NCBI RefSeq assembly: GCF_030052815.1
Contig: NC_079499.1
Coordinates: 82,375,183-82,439,182, forward strand
Length of the DNA: 64,000 bases
Source of the DNA: Hevea brasiliensis
Taxonomy: Eukaryota > Streptophyta > Magnoliopsida > Malpighiales > Euphorbiaceae
Reading direction: 5' to 3'
Below are positions 22,380-34,319 of this stretch, piece after piece (the stretch's first letter is position 1; each line of letters begins with the position of its first letter). The position numbers and the translations under genes were made by a program. The notes under the pieces are model-generated. The model worked only from the letters and a program-made list of their open reading frames with translations, did no database searches and was not told the origin of the DNA.

Positions 22380-25152
22380 TGTAACACTCCTATTTGCATG
22401 GCCTGGTATATTCCACTATTCCAGTGACCAGTGTCGGTCCGAACAATTAAGGGGATTAGAACCACACTTAAGACAACTAGATAAGCCATGAGCACAAATA
22501 ATTAGTAATTGCCAATTAGTTAAGTATAAATAAAAAAAACAGAACATAAGAAGTTAAATGAGCCGAGAGTCACGGCGATAGGTGACCTTCTCGGGAAGGA
22601 CTGCGAAGTCGATTTAAACTCAAATTTCGAACCATAAAATGTGACGCCGCAATCCTAAAGACTATTGCGAACACAGTGGAAAAGAGAAAATCACAAAAAA
22701 GAATTGTTAAGCCAGTCAAATAATTAGGTCAGGGATCCGGAAGAAATATTGAATTTTTTGCAAACCAGGTCGAACCGGCGAGGGGCAATTTGGTCAATTG
22801 ACCCCGAGAGCTGACTCCTGACCTAACTATCAAATAAAATCTGAGAAAAGAAAATTTCAGAATCGGAAATTAAATTAAAGAACTAATAGAAAAATAAATT
22901 TAAAAAAAAAAAAGAGAAAATGGAAAAGTGGAAATTGGTGACATCATGCATGACATAATGCATGATGCAATAAACAATATAATTAAAAATTAATTATTGG
23001 ATAAATTTGGTCTTCCAAGAGGATAAATTTGATAAAAGAAAAGAAAAAAAAAATGCAAAAGTCCATTTTTCTTCAACCTTGTCATCCTCTCTCTCTCTCA
23101 CCCTCTCCCTCACCAAACTCCATTAAAGCTCATTTTGAGCTTGAAAAAACCCTAATTCCCACCATAGAAACCCTACTCTCCATCACTAAATCTTGTAGCT
23201 AGACCTTGATAAGGAGATTGACAACAAAAAGAAAAAGAAAGAAGAAGTTTTGGGAGGTGGAAAAATTCTACATTCAAGGTTAGTAGTTAAACATGGAATT
23301 TATAGTTTAATTATTGTATTTATAGTTTAAGGAACCTAGATTTAATTTAAAAATGAAAAGAAAATACTTGTTAAGGGACTATATAGAATTTTGGCCAGCC
23401 AGGGTTTGGTTGGATAAAGTATGAATTTGTTTGAGCTAAACATGTTAGGAAGCTTAATTGAGTTAAGGAAGCATGTTTATAGGTGTTTAATTAGCTAAAT
23501 GCAACAAATGGCATGAACTAGGGTTTTGGAAGACAAAGATGTGAGAAATTGTGAAATGGTGTGTTTGACCTTGTTCGAGATGGAAAATGGTCATTTGTGA
23601 CCAATTGAAATGTGTTGGAAGTGTTGGAAGTGAGTTTAAATTCGGATTGAAAATGGTCATGCTACAGGCAGCATGACCAAGGTCCCTTTCAAGGACCAAA
23701 ACTTAAAATTTACAAGTCCAATTGGTATGAGACTAATTGGGAATGAAAATAGACACAAAATGACACAATTTTCATCTAGGAATCATGCCCGAAAAGTGAC
23801 CAAAACCTAGTGAACAAATTGACCAAATCTGGATTTCTGCAGTCTGACCTGTACAAAAATGACCAAATAAATAGTGCCATAACTTGGGCTACGTAGGTCT
23901 AACTAACCTGAAATATTACCAGTGGACAGCTGAGATATAGACCTAAAACTTTCATGAAGAACACAAACTCAAATTATGCCCTTAACCAAGTCATTGGCCA
24001 CCCAAAGTTGGTGACCTAAAACTGCCAGAACCCATTTGGTGCCCAAAAATCTGGGTTAAGACCAATCCGGCAGCCATGATTCAAATGGCTATAACTTGAG
24101 CTAAAAAACTCCAAATGGAGTGATTTAAAAATGAGAATAAAATTAAGATAATAGGGAACATTTTCTATGAAGAAAGTTTTGCCAAATTCTAACAGAAAAA
24201 TGACCAATGGAACAGTGCAACATAAGACACCAAAACTAAAAATTTGCAAATTTGCCTAAAAGACTTATAATTCGAGTAAACAACCAAAACCAATAAATTT
24301 AGTTACCAAAATGTGGTATGTGAGTGAAGTTGGAACTCTCATACCTATTAAGCCTTAGAAAGTCAACAAATTAACTTGAATAGTGTAATGAATAGTAACC
24401 TCGATACACAAATTTTAAAAAACGTCAAGTTTAGCACATTAGAGCTAGGTAAAAGTGAAATTAAATTTATTTTTGGATTTATGCGAAGTTATGATACTGA
24501 AACACGTGAAACTGTGTGTTTCAGTGAAAAAGAATACCGAGAAGGAACCGGAGGTGTCGAGTCAAGGCCAAAAGACGACTCATATAAGGTTTGTGCACAA
24601 CGTATAATTTCTGTAAATTTTCTTTTGCATATTGTTTTGAATAATTTGAAATATTGAATTGTGACATCATTGTGATGAAATATTTATTATGCTTTTGATT
24701 TAAATTGTTGAAAGTTATTTGTATATATTTGAAATGGCAATGTTTAGTAAATTGTTAAGATAAGTTTTGAAACCACAGTGTCATGACCATATATTTGAAC
24801 ACCTCACTAGCATGACTAGTGGGGGTAATCAGTTTCGAATTTTGATTCCTTCTCTGGCTGAAGTGTTGAGGTGTGTGCCAAAAAAGAAGAAATTGAATGG
24901 ATATCCATATATTTGAGCTAGCTAGCCTTGTGATGAGACTTCTCCTTAGCCTCTGGCTGTTGAGATTATATTTGTTTCGAATGGCATGATATAACTGTGG
25001 GTTTTATGAAATTGGTTTTGATACTTCGAAATGAAATTGTTTGGATTAAAATCTCATAATTCATGTTTTGTATTTAATTCTCATGTTCAGTCCAATTTTT
25101 GAATAAATATAATTTAAACTCTGCATAAAGATTATTTTAGTATGTTGTGCAC

Positions 25153-25192
25153 CACTGAGTCCTTATACTCAGTGATGGCAGTTATTGCTGTC
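25153..25192 (+). other. Paired stem-loops in Gy-2 5' LTR
   Basis: Stem 1: CACTGAGT and ACTCAGTG around CCTTAT, eight perfect pairs. Stem 2: GGCAG and CTGTC around TTATTG, with one wobble pair. It lies about 180 bases before a candidate poly(A) signal. Confidence 0.7.
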
Positions 25193-25369
25193 GTAGATAT
25201 AGAGACTAGACGAGCAGCAGATTGAGCTGCTGAGGACAGAGGAGCTACCTGCTTTGAAGCTATCGAGTATAATTTATACCCTTACTGTAAAAATTTATTT
25301 TGACGTATGTAATGTATGCAAAGGTATGGACTTGTAAAACTGGTCTTGAGCAGTTTGTATAAAGTTTGT

Positions 25370-25375
25370 AATAAA
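25370..25375 (+). promoter_or_regulatory. Candidate poly(A) signal, Gy-2 5' LTR
   Basis: AATAAA, also present at the same place in the 3' LTR (33781-33786) and in Gy-3 (51503 and 61842). Conservation of position supports it; cleavage sites are not known. Confidence 0.45.
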
Positions 25376-25915
25376 TTTTAGTTTGAATTTCTCTTAATAT
25401 AAATTTTTGTAATGATATATATATAAATTGTTTTATCTTTAATGAAATATGAATGGAAGTATTTTGCTTTAAATTGAATGAAATTGATTAATAGTATTTT
25501 GATGAATGTTGAATATTGGAAATTATGGATTTGCATTTTTGGAAGTTGATAAATGATGTTGAAATTGATTGAGACGATTGTGAATTTGAAGAAGTGGTTG
25601 AGATAAATAATTGGAAGTGTTTTTTTTAGGTATTTGAAGAACTGTTTTCTCAAAATACAGACGGTACTCTGTCGAAATTTCTATAAAATTTGCTGAAAAA
25701 TAAAATGGGCTAAAAATTTTAACTAGTTTTCAACTTTAATTAAATGTTTTGATACCTATTAGAAAATGCTCACCACTTATAAAAGTAAGAAATTTGTTTT
25801 AAAATCCCTTGTAGGGTACTTAATGAGTTATCGGTAGGTGAAGTTCGGTAGTTCATTAGGTATTCTACGGGATCATATTATGCTTTACAGAGGGGTAGGG
25901 TGTGATATGTTTTAG

Positions 25916-25927
25916 TGGTATCAGAGC
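25916..25927 (+). other. Primer binding site of Gy-2
   Basis: TGGTATCAGAGC matches the usual tRNA-Met-type primer site, eight bases after the LTR end. Confidence 0.93.
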
Positions 25928-26096
25928 AAATTTTTAAAGTATGTTTTAACTTATGAATTTGTGTCTTTTCTTTGTTAAGTACAACTGCTTAATGTCCTTA
26001 TTTGTTACATACAGTGCATTACATCATAAATATGAACTAATGGAGGGAAATCTCCTTGTGTTATTTGTTCAGAAGATACCCTAACTTCAGACTGAA

Positions 26097-27398
26097 ATGG
26101 AATAAGGGGATCACTCAGTTGAGCAATCTGTTGAAGCTGAGGCACAAGGGGAAGCCTCAGCTCTATAGAATATCAGTGGATCAGTAGCACCAGCCCCACA
26201 AATGTCACAGTTTCCTGCACAGTTTGCACAGCAGATGGCTGCGATGTTTCAACAAATGGCTGGGGGTATGCTTACTCAAGCTCCACCCCAGACACCTGTG
26301 GTACAACCACAACCTCCTGTCAGACAGTATGACAAACTGTTGAAGTATGGGGCTACAGAATTTAATGGTACAGTAGACCCGCTTGAGGCAGAGCAATGGC
26401 TTGAAAGAATGGATAGAGTGTTCAAGAAGCTACACTACCAAGATGAACTAAAATTTGAATATTCTGTGTCACTACTGTAAGGGGATGCGTATGATTAGTG
26501 GAAGACCATCCCCCACAGCTTGGCTGAACCACCAGTACTGACCTGGGATGACTTCATCAGAGAATTCAGACAGAAATACATCCCAGATGCATATGTGGAT
26601 CAGAAACTACAAGAATTTCTGAGTCTGAAATAAGGGAACAGATCAGTGGCAGAGAATGAGAGGGAGTTCTCCCACTTAAGCCACCATGCTAGGAGTCTCC
26701 TTTCTAACAGCAAGGCAAGGTGCAAGAGATTTGAGACGGGTTTGAAGCCCAGTTTGAGGATGCAAGTAGTGGGATTCAGACACAATAATTTTTCAGAACT
26801 AATTTCTCAAGCACTTGAGTTGGAGAGAATTGAATCAGAAGCGACCCCAGCAAAAGAAAAATCAGAAAAAGCTAAAAAATCAGAGAAAGACAAGGGTGAA
26901 AAGTCAGTAGAGCCAAGTCCTAGTGGTACCTTTGGAAAAAAAAAAGAAATTTGGTGGACCTAACAGAGGTTGAGGTGGAAGATTTGGACGGGGCAGATTC
27001 TCTAGACAGAGACCCCCTAGGTCTGGTCAGCAGTCAAGCAGGGGTTCATATCCTGCCCACCCCTGTGAGACTTATGGCAAGATTCATGGGGGAGAATGCT
27101 ATTGGGCTACGGGAGCCTGCTTTAACTATGGAGCCAAGAGCCATTTAGCTAAAGACTGCACTAGTGCTCCTAAATATGGTCCAACTCCTATTACTATCGA
27201 AGGATCTATTCAGAGTCCTGCTCCCAGAGGTTCATAATCAGTTGGCACAGGAAGAGGTAGAGGTAGAGGCACTGCTTCAGGTAGTCAGGGTACTGTTGGT
27301 CAATCAGCACAAGGAAGTGCTTCAGCTAGGCTTTACACAATGAGACAGCGAGAAGAGGCTGAGACTTTCGATGTGGTAGCCGGTACATTTTCTATTCT
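26097..27398 (+). pseudogene. Gy-2 gag with degenerate zinc knuckle
   Basis: The start ATG at 26097 matches Gy-3 gag, but codon 3 is already TAA. The capsid part is open at 26202-26480 (QYDKLLKYGATEFNGTVDPL, EQWLERMDRVFKKL). It stops at TAA 26478-26480 before GDAY, and again at TAG 26496-26498. It continues with EFLSLK, TAA near 26632, then 26646-26963 (RCKRFETGLKPSLRMQVVGF, a charged Lys/Glu linker). One or more frame changes follow near 26940. The knuckle at 27118-27159 reads CFNYGAKSHLAKDC, with Tyr for the second Cys. A one-base loss near 27398 puts the protease in another frame. Confidence 0.9.
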
Positions 27399-28499
27399 GA
27401 TCAAGAAGTATTTGTGTTGTTTGATCCGGGTTCAACCCACTCTTATGTTAGTGCTAGCATAGTTAGTTCACTTGCTGTTCCATGTGTCCAAATGGGTTTT
27501 GAAGTGCTAGTAACTAGTCCGTTAGGACAAGAGGTTCGGGTCAATAGAATCTATAGAGACTGTCCTTTGGTAATCCAAGGACATGTTTTTCTGTTAGATT
27601 TGATTGAAATGCCCTTCAAAGATTATTATATCATCTTGGGCATTGATTGGTTAGCCAGGCATCACGCCATGATTGACTGTAGACTGAAGACAGTCACTTT
27701 TGGTCTCTCTCTGTACGGTGATGTGATAATACATGGGAAGAGGCATTTACTACCATCAAACATCATTTCGGCTGCACTAGCTAGAAAAATGATCAGAAAG
27801 GGGTGTGAAGCACACTTGGCACATGTGATAGACACCCAAGTGGGGAGCCCAGCATTGAGGGACATCCCTACAGTATGTGACTTTTCGGATGTGTTTCCTG
27901 ATGAATTACCAGGATTAACTCCAGAAAGAGAGGTGCAGTTTGAGATTGATGTTATGCCTGGTGTGGACCCAATCTCCATAACACTATATAGAATGGCACT
28001 TGTAGAATTGAAAGAGTTGAAAGTGCAGTTGCAAGAGCTGCTTAACAAGGGCTTTATCTGCCCTAGTATGTCTCCTTGGGGAGCGCCAATGTTGTTTGTT
28101 AAGAAGAAAGATGGCACTCTCCGCTTATGTATTGACTATCGACAGTTGAATAAGGTGACAGTAAAGAATAGATATCCATTGCCCCGCATTGATGACTTGT
28201 TTGATCAGTTGAGGGGTGCAGCTGTGTTCTCTAAAATTGACCTGAGATCAGGTTATTATCAGCTGAAAGTACAAGAGCAAAGTATTCCTAAAACTGCCTT
28301 CAAAACCCACTATGGCCATTATGAGTTCTTGGTCATGCCATTCGGGTTAACTAATGCTCCGACTGCTTTTATGGATCTGATGAACACTATCTTAAGACCA
28401 TACCTCGACCAGTTTGTTGTGGTATTCATAAATGATATATTGGTCTATTCGAGGAGTGCAAAAGAGCACGATAGACATCTGCGGATTGTACTATAGACT
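27399..28499 (+). pseudogene. Gy-2 protease and reverse transcriptase
   Basis: The open frame 27414-28496 (360 codons) covers the aspartic protease ([19 protein letters not shown]) and the RT. RT motifs in order are [45 protein letters not shown] and the catalytic box. That box reads [10 protein letters not shown] near 28427: the first of the two catalytic aspartates is Asn, which should abolish activity. The frame ends at a TAG (28494-28496) where relatives have Gln. The start of the protease lies in another frame because of the lesion near 27398. Confidence 0.93.
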
Positions 28500-29400
28500 T
28501 TGAGGGAGAAATACCTATACGCCAAATTGTCAAAATGTGAATTTTGGCTGAAAGAAATATCTTTCTTGGGGCATGTAGTATCAGTAGAGGGAATCAAGGT
28601 AGATCCAAGTAAGATTGAAGCTGTCCTTAATTGGAGGCCACCCAGAAATATCACAGAGATTCACAGTTTTCTGGGTTTAACTGGATACTACCATCGATTT
28701 TTGAAGGGATTCTCCCTGTTGGCATCTCCATTGACCAAGTTACTTCGAAAAGATGTGAAATTCCAATGGACGGATAAATGCCAGCAGAGTTTTGATGAAT
28801 TAAAGAGATGTTTGACTGAGGCTTCAGTCCTGACTTTACCTATTCTAGGTAAAGAATATAAAGTTTATAGTGATACTTCTCACAATGGGTTAGGCTGCGT
28901 GTTAATGCAAGATTGAAATGTCATTGCCTATGCATCACGCCAGCTGAAACCGCATGAGAGGAATTATCCAATGCATGATTTGGAGCTTGCAGCCATTGTG
29001 TTTGCTCTTAAGATCTAGAGACATTATTTGTATGGGGAGAAATTCAACATCTACACAGATCATAAGAGTTTGAAGTATTTGGGCACCTAGAAAGAGTTAA
29101 ATTTGAGACAGAAGAGATGGTTAGAGTTGATAAAAGACTATGATTATCTGATAGACTATCAGCCAGAGAAAGCTAATATGGTGGCTGACGCCTTAAGTCG
29201 CAAGACTATGGAAAGTTTACGAGTTACTCCTTTGTCTATGGTACATGAGTTGAGATCATTACATGCTAGCTTAGAGATTAATGATGAGGGGCAGATAGCA
29301 GTTGCGTGGCATGTACAGCCAGTGTTGATTGATCAGATCAGAATGGCTACTCAGAATGATGAAAGGTATCAGAAGCTATTGGAAGAAGTCTAGCAGGGAT
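28500..29400 (+). pseudogene. Gy-2 RT end and RNase H
   Basis: The frame 28500-28916 covers the RT thumb/connection ([31 protein letters not shown]) and the RNase H start ([16 protein letters not shown]). In the RNase H motif Thr replaces the Ala usual in [11 protein letters not shown] at 28914-28916 replaces Arg (CGA). TAG codons near 29018 and 29089 replace Trp and Gln. The frame 29103-29393 holds [20 protein letters not shown]. Near 29395-29400 about 26 bases are missing relative to Gy-3, shifting the frame before integrase. Confidence 0.9.
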
Positions 29401-30736
29401 AAGAGATGACAGTCTACTGCTATACCAGGGCAAAATGTGTGTTCCTAATGATGTTGATTTGAGGCAGTTCATTTTGAAGGAAGCACATGAGTCTCCTTTT
29501 GCCATGCACCCTAGTGGCACAAAAATGTATAGGGGGCTAAAGGAGCATTACTGGTGGATGGGTATGAAAAGAGATATGGCAGAGTTTATTTCTAAATGCC
29601 TAACTTGTCAGCAAGTGAAGGCAGAGCATCAAGTACCCGCTGGGTTGTTACATCCACTACCAGTAACGGAATGGAAATAGGAGAGAATAACTATGGATTT
29701 TGTTATAGGACTTTCGAGGACACAGAAGAGTCATGATGCAGTTTGGGTCATTGTTGACAAACTAACCAAGTCTGCTCATTTTCTACCAGTTCGGATGGAC
29801 TACAGTTTAGAAAGATTGGCCAAGTTGTACATTGATGAAATTGTGAGACTATATAAAGTGCCAGTATCCCTCGTATCAGACAGAGATCCTAGGTTCACTT
29901 CTAGATTCTGGGGTAGTCTTCAGAGAGCCCTAGGAACTAGATTGAACTTCAGTACGGCATTCCACAAACAAACAGATGGCCAGTCCGAGAGGGTAATTCG
30001 GATCTTGGAGGACATGCTACGGGCTTGTGTGATTGAATTTGAGGGCAGTTGGGATACACACTTGCCTTTGATTGAGTTTGCTTACAATAATAGCTACCAA
30101 TCAAGCATTGGGATGCCTCCATATGAAGCTTTGTATGGCAGAAAATGTAGAACTCCATTGTGTTGGGATGACGTGGGTGAAAGAAAGATGATTGGACCCG
30201 AAATTGTTCAGCAAACTGAAGAGAAAATCAAGGTAATCAGAGATCGACTTAAGACTGCATCAGACCGTCAGAGGTCCTATGTTGATCTAAAGAGAAGGGA
30301 TATTGAATATGCAGTGGGTGACAAAGTATTCCTCAAGGTTTCCCCTTGGAAGAGGATTATGAGATTTGGCAGGAAGGGGAAACTGAGTCCTCGCTTCATT
30401 GGGCCAAATGAGGTTCTGGAAAAAGTGGGTCCTTTGGCATATCGATTGGCACTACCTCCAGAGTTAGAGAAGATACATAATGTCTTCCATGTGTCTATTT
30501 TGAGGAGGTATTGATCAGACCCATCTCATGTACTACCAGTAGAGAAAATTGAAGTGAATCCAGACCTCACATATGAGGAACAACCCATAGAGATTCTGGC
30601 TTATGAGGTGAAGCAGCTACGAAACAAGCAAATACCGTTAGTGAAAGTGTTGTGAAACCATTATTCGAGCCAGAAGGCTACTTGAGAATGAGACGAGGAC
30701 ATGAGGAGACAGCACCCACAGCTGTTCAGAGATTAA
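29401..30736 (+). pseudogene. Gy-2 integrase and C-terminal segment
   Basis: The zinc N-domain is in 29435-29680 (HPSGTKMYRGLKEHYWW; CLTCQQ), ending in TAG where Trp is expected. The frame 29693-30514 (273 codons) covers the whole catalytic core and the next domain. It shows Asp in MDFVIGL, Asp in SDRDPRFTS and Glu in DGQSERVIR, so the catalytic triad is intact. The SH3-like part KGKLSPRFIGPNEVL and FHVSILRRY follow. After a TGA at 30512-30514 the chromodomain-like tail (EQPIEILAYEVKQLRNKQ) has further stops (TGA near 30653) up to TAA 30734-30736. It is the best-kept integrase in the window. Confidence 0.93.
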
Positions 30737-30769
30737 TACCAGGTAAAATTTCGAGACGAAATTTATTTT

Positions 30770-30783
30770 AAGAGGGAGAGAAT
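30770..30783 (+). other. Polypurine tract of Gy-2
   Basis: AAGAGGGAGAGAAT directly precedes the 3' LTR start. Confidence 0.85.
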
Positions 30784-33700
30784 TGTAACACCTCTATTTG
30801 CATGGCCTGGTATATTATACTATTTCGGTGACCGGTGTCAGTCCGGACAATTAAAAGAATTAGAACCACACTTAAGACAACTAGATAAGCCATGAACACA
30901 AATAATTAGTAATTGTCGATTAGTTAAGTATAAATAAGAAAAACAGAACATAAGAAGCTAAATGAGCCGAGAGTCACAGCGATGGGTGACCTTCTCGGGA
31001 AGGACTACGAAGTTGATTTAAACTCAAATTTCGAATCGTAAAATGTGACGCCGCGGTCCTTCCTTAAGACTATTGCGAACACAGTGGAAAAGAGAAAATC
31101 ACAAAAAAGAATTGTTAAGCTAGTCAAATAATTAAGTCAAGGATCTGGAAGAAATATTGAATTATTTGCAAACCGAGTCGAACCGGCAAGGGGCAATTTG
31201 GTCAATTGACCCCGAGAGCTGACTCCTGACCTAACTGTCAAATAAAATTTGAGAAAAGAAAATTTTGAAATCGGGAATTAAATTAAAGAACTAATAGAAA
31301 AATAAATTAAAAAAAAAAGAGAAAATGGAAAAGTGGAAATTGGTGACATCATGCATGACATCATGCATGATGCAATAAACAATATAATTAAAAATTAATT
31401 ATTGGATAAATTTGGTCTTCCAAGAGGATAAATTTGATAAAAGAAAAGAAAAAAAAATGCAAAAGTCCATTTTTCTTCAACCTTGCCGTCATCTCTCTCT
31501 CTCACCCTCTCCCTCACCAAACTCCATTAAAGCTCATTTTGAGCTTGAAGAAACCCTAATTCCCACCATAGAAACCTTACTCTCTATCACTAAATCTTGT
31601 AGCTAGACCTTGATAAGGAGATTGACAACAAAAAGAAAAAGAAAAAAGAAGTTTTGAGAGGTGGAAAAATTCTGCATTCAAGGTTATTTGTTAAACATGG
31701 AATTTATAGTTTAATTATTGTATTTATAGTTTAAGGAACCTAGATTTAATTTTAAATGAAAAGAAAATACTTGTTGAGGGACTATATAAAATTTTGGCCA
31801 GCTAGGGTTTGGTTGGATAAAGTATGAATTTGTTTGAGCTAAACATGTTAGGAAGCTTAATTGAGTTAAGGAAGCATGTTTATAGGTGTTTAATTAGCTA
31901 AATGCAACAAATGGCATGAACTAGGGTTTTGGCATTTAGGGTTTTGGAAGAAAAAAATGTGAGAAATTGTGAAATGGTGTGTTTGAGATGGAAAATGGTC
32001 ATTTGTGACCAATTGAGATATGTTGGAAGTGTTGGAAGTGAGTTTAAATTCGGATTGAAAATGATTATGCTGCAGGCAGCATGACCAAGGTCTCTTTCAG
32101 GGACCAAAACTGAAAATTTACAAGTCAAATTGGTATGAGAACAATTGGGAATGAAAATAGACACAAAATGACACAATTTTCATTTAGGAATCATGCCCAA
32201 AAAGTGACCAAAACCTAGTGAACAAATTGACCAAATCCGGATTTCTACAGTCTGACCTATACAAAAATGATCAAATGAACAATATTTGTTCACTTGGCTA
32301 TACCTTGGGCTAGGTAGGTCTAACTGACATGAAATTTTACTAGTGGACAGCTGAGGTATAGACATAAAACTTTCATGAAGAACACAAACCTAAATTATGC
32401 CCTTAACTAAGTCATTTGGCCACTCAAATTTGGTGACCTAAAACTGCCAGAACCCGTTTGGTGCCCAGAAATCTGGGTTAAGACCAATCCGGCAGCCATG
32501 ATTCAAATAGCTATAACATGAGCTAAAAAACTCCAAATGGAGTGATTCAAAAAGGAGAATAAAGTTAAGACAATAGGAAACATTTTCAATGAAGAAAGTT
32601 TTGCCAAATTCTGACAGAAAAATGACCAATGGAACAATACAACATAAGACACTAAAACTGAAAATTTGCAAATTTGCCTAAAAGACTTAGAATTTGAGTA
32701 AACAACCAAAACCAACAAATTTAGTTACCAAAATGTGGTATGTGGGTGAAGTTGAATTCCCATACCTATTAAGCCTTAGAAAGTCAACAAATTGACTTGA
32801 ATAGTATAATGAATAGTAACCCCGAAACACAAATTTTAAATAACGTCAAGTTTAGCATATTAGAGCTAGGTAAAAGTGAAATTAAATTTATTTTTGGATT
32901 TATGCTAAGTTATGATACTGAAACACTGTGAAACTGTGTGTTTCAGTAGAAAAGAATACCAGGAAGGAACCCGAGGTGTCAAGTCAAGGCCAAAAGGTGA
33001 CTCATATAAGGTTTGTGCACAACGTAGAATTTTTGTAAATTTTCTTCTGCATATTGTTTTGAATAATTTGAAATATTGAATTGTGACATCATTGTGATGA
33101 AATATTTATTATGCTTTTGATTTAAATTGTTGAAAGTTATTTGTGTATATTCGAAATGGCAATGTTTAGTAAATTGTTAAGATAAGTTTTGAAACCACAG
33201 TGTCATGACCATATATTTGAACACCCCACTAGCATGACTAGTAGGGGTAATCAGTTTCGAATTTTGATTCCTTCTTTGGCTGAAGTATTGAGGTGTGTGC
33301 CAGTAGAAGAAGAAATTGAATGGATATCCACATATTTGAGCTAGCTAGCCTTATGATGTGACTTCTCCTTAGCCGCTGGCTATTGAGATCATATTTGTTT
33401 CGAATGGCATGATATAACTAAGTTTTATGAAATTGGTTTTGATACTTCGAAATGAAATTGTTTGGATTAAAATCTCATAATTCATGTTTTGTATTTAATT
33501 CTCATGTTCAGTTTAATTTTTGAATAAATATGATTTAAACTCTGCATAAAAATTATTTTAGTATGTTGTGCACCACTGAGTCCTAGTACTCAGCGATGGC
33601 TGTTATTGCTGTCGTAAATAGAGAGACTAGAAGTGAGCTGCTGAGGACAGAGGAGCTACCTGCTTTGAAGCTATCGGGTATAATTTATACCCTGACTGTA

Positions 33701-34319
33701 AAAATTTATTTTGATGTATGTAATGTATGTAAAGGTATGGACATGTAAAACTGGTCTTAAGCAGTTTGTGTAAAGTTTGTAATAAATTTTAGTTTGAATT
33801 TCTCTTAATATAAATTTTTGTAATGATATATATAAATTGTTTTATCTTTAATAAAATATGAATGAAAGTATTTTGCTTTAAATTGAATGAAATTGATTAA
33901 TGGTATTTTGATGAATGTTGAATATTGGAAATTGTGGATTTGCATTTTTTTAAGTTGATAAATGATGTTGAAATTGATTGAGACGATTGTGAATTTGAAG
34001 AAGTGGTTGAGATAAATAATTGGAAGTGTTTTTTTTTTAGGTATTTGAAGAACTGTTTTCTCAAAATACAGATGGCACTCTGCCAAAATTTCTATAAAAT
34101 TTGCATAAAAAATAAAATGGGCCAAAAATTTTAACTACTTTTCAACTTTAATTAAATGTTTTAATACCTATTAGAAAATGCTCACTACTTATAAAAGGAA
34201 GAAAATTGTTTTAAAATCCCTTGTAGGGTACTTAATGAGTTATCTGTAGGTGAAGTTCGATAGTTCATTAGGTATTCTACAGGATCATGTTATGACTTAC
34301 AGAGGGGTAGGGTGTGACA
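30784..34319 (+). repeat. Gy-2 3' LTR (3,536 bp)
   Basis: It matches the 5' LTR along its full length, ends GGTGTGACA and is followed by the second GCGAT. In the first 88 bases I count 12 mismatches to the 5' LTR, 11 of them transitions; much of the rest is closer. The palindromic module is at about 32260-32390, the stem-loop at 33574-33595 and AATAAA at 33781-33786. Confidence 0.95.
33574..33595 (+). other. Stem-loop in Gy-2 3' LTR
   Basis: CACTGAGT and ACTCAGCG around CCTAGT, with one A-C mismatch. Its 5' LTR twin is perfectly paired. Confidence 0.6.

Larger units (their letters stand above)
22380..25907 (+). repeat. Gy-2 5' LTR (3,528 bp)
   Basis: It starts TGTAACACTCC and ends GGTGTGATA (the 3' LTR has GGTGTGACA). 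It holds a CT-rich block near 23085-23110, the palindromic module near 23853 in decayed form, the paired stem-loops at 25153-25192 and an AATAAA at 25370. A 93-codon frame at 24376-24657 is not supported by any family and is degraded in the 3' LTR. Confidence 0.95.
22380..34319 (+). mobile_element. Gy-2: full-length Ty3/gypsy (Tekay/Del-like), TSD GCGAT
   Basis: It has two complete LTRs (22380-25907 and 30784-34319), a primer site at 25916-25927 and a polypurine tract at 30770-30783. The internal region is 4,876 bp. GCGAT occurs at 22375-22379 and again at 34320-34324. It is inserted in the 5' LTR of Gy-1, whose sequence rejoins across it. This is the only element in the window complete from end to end without an internal insertion, but its polyprotein is broken at ten or more points. 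Confidence 0.96.

Noticed and set aside
24376..24657. 93-codon frame in the Gy-2 5' LTR
   Set aside because: The 3' LTR copy (near 32820) has stops and length changes, and no known domain is seen.
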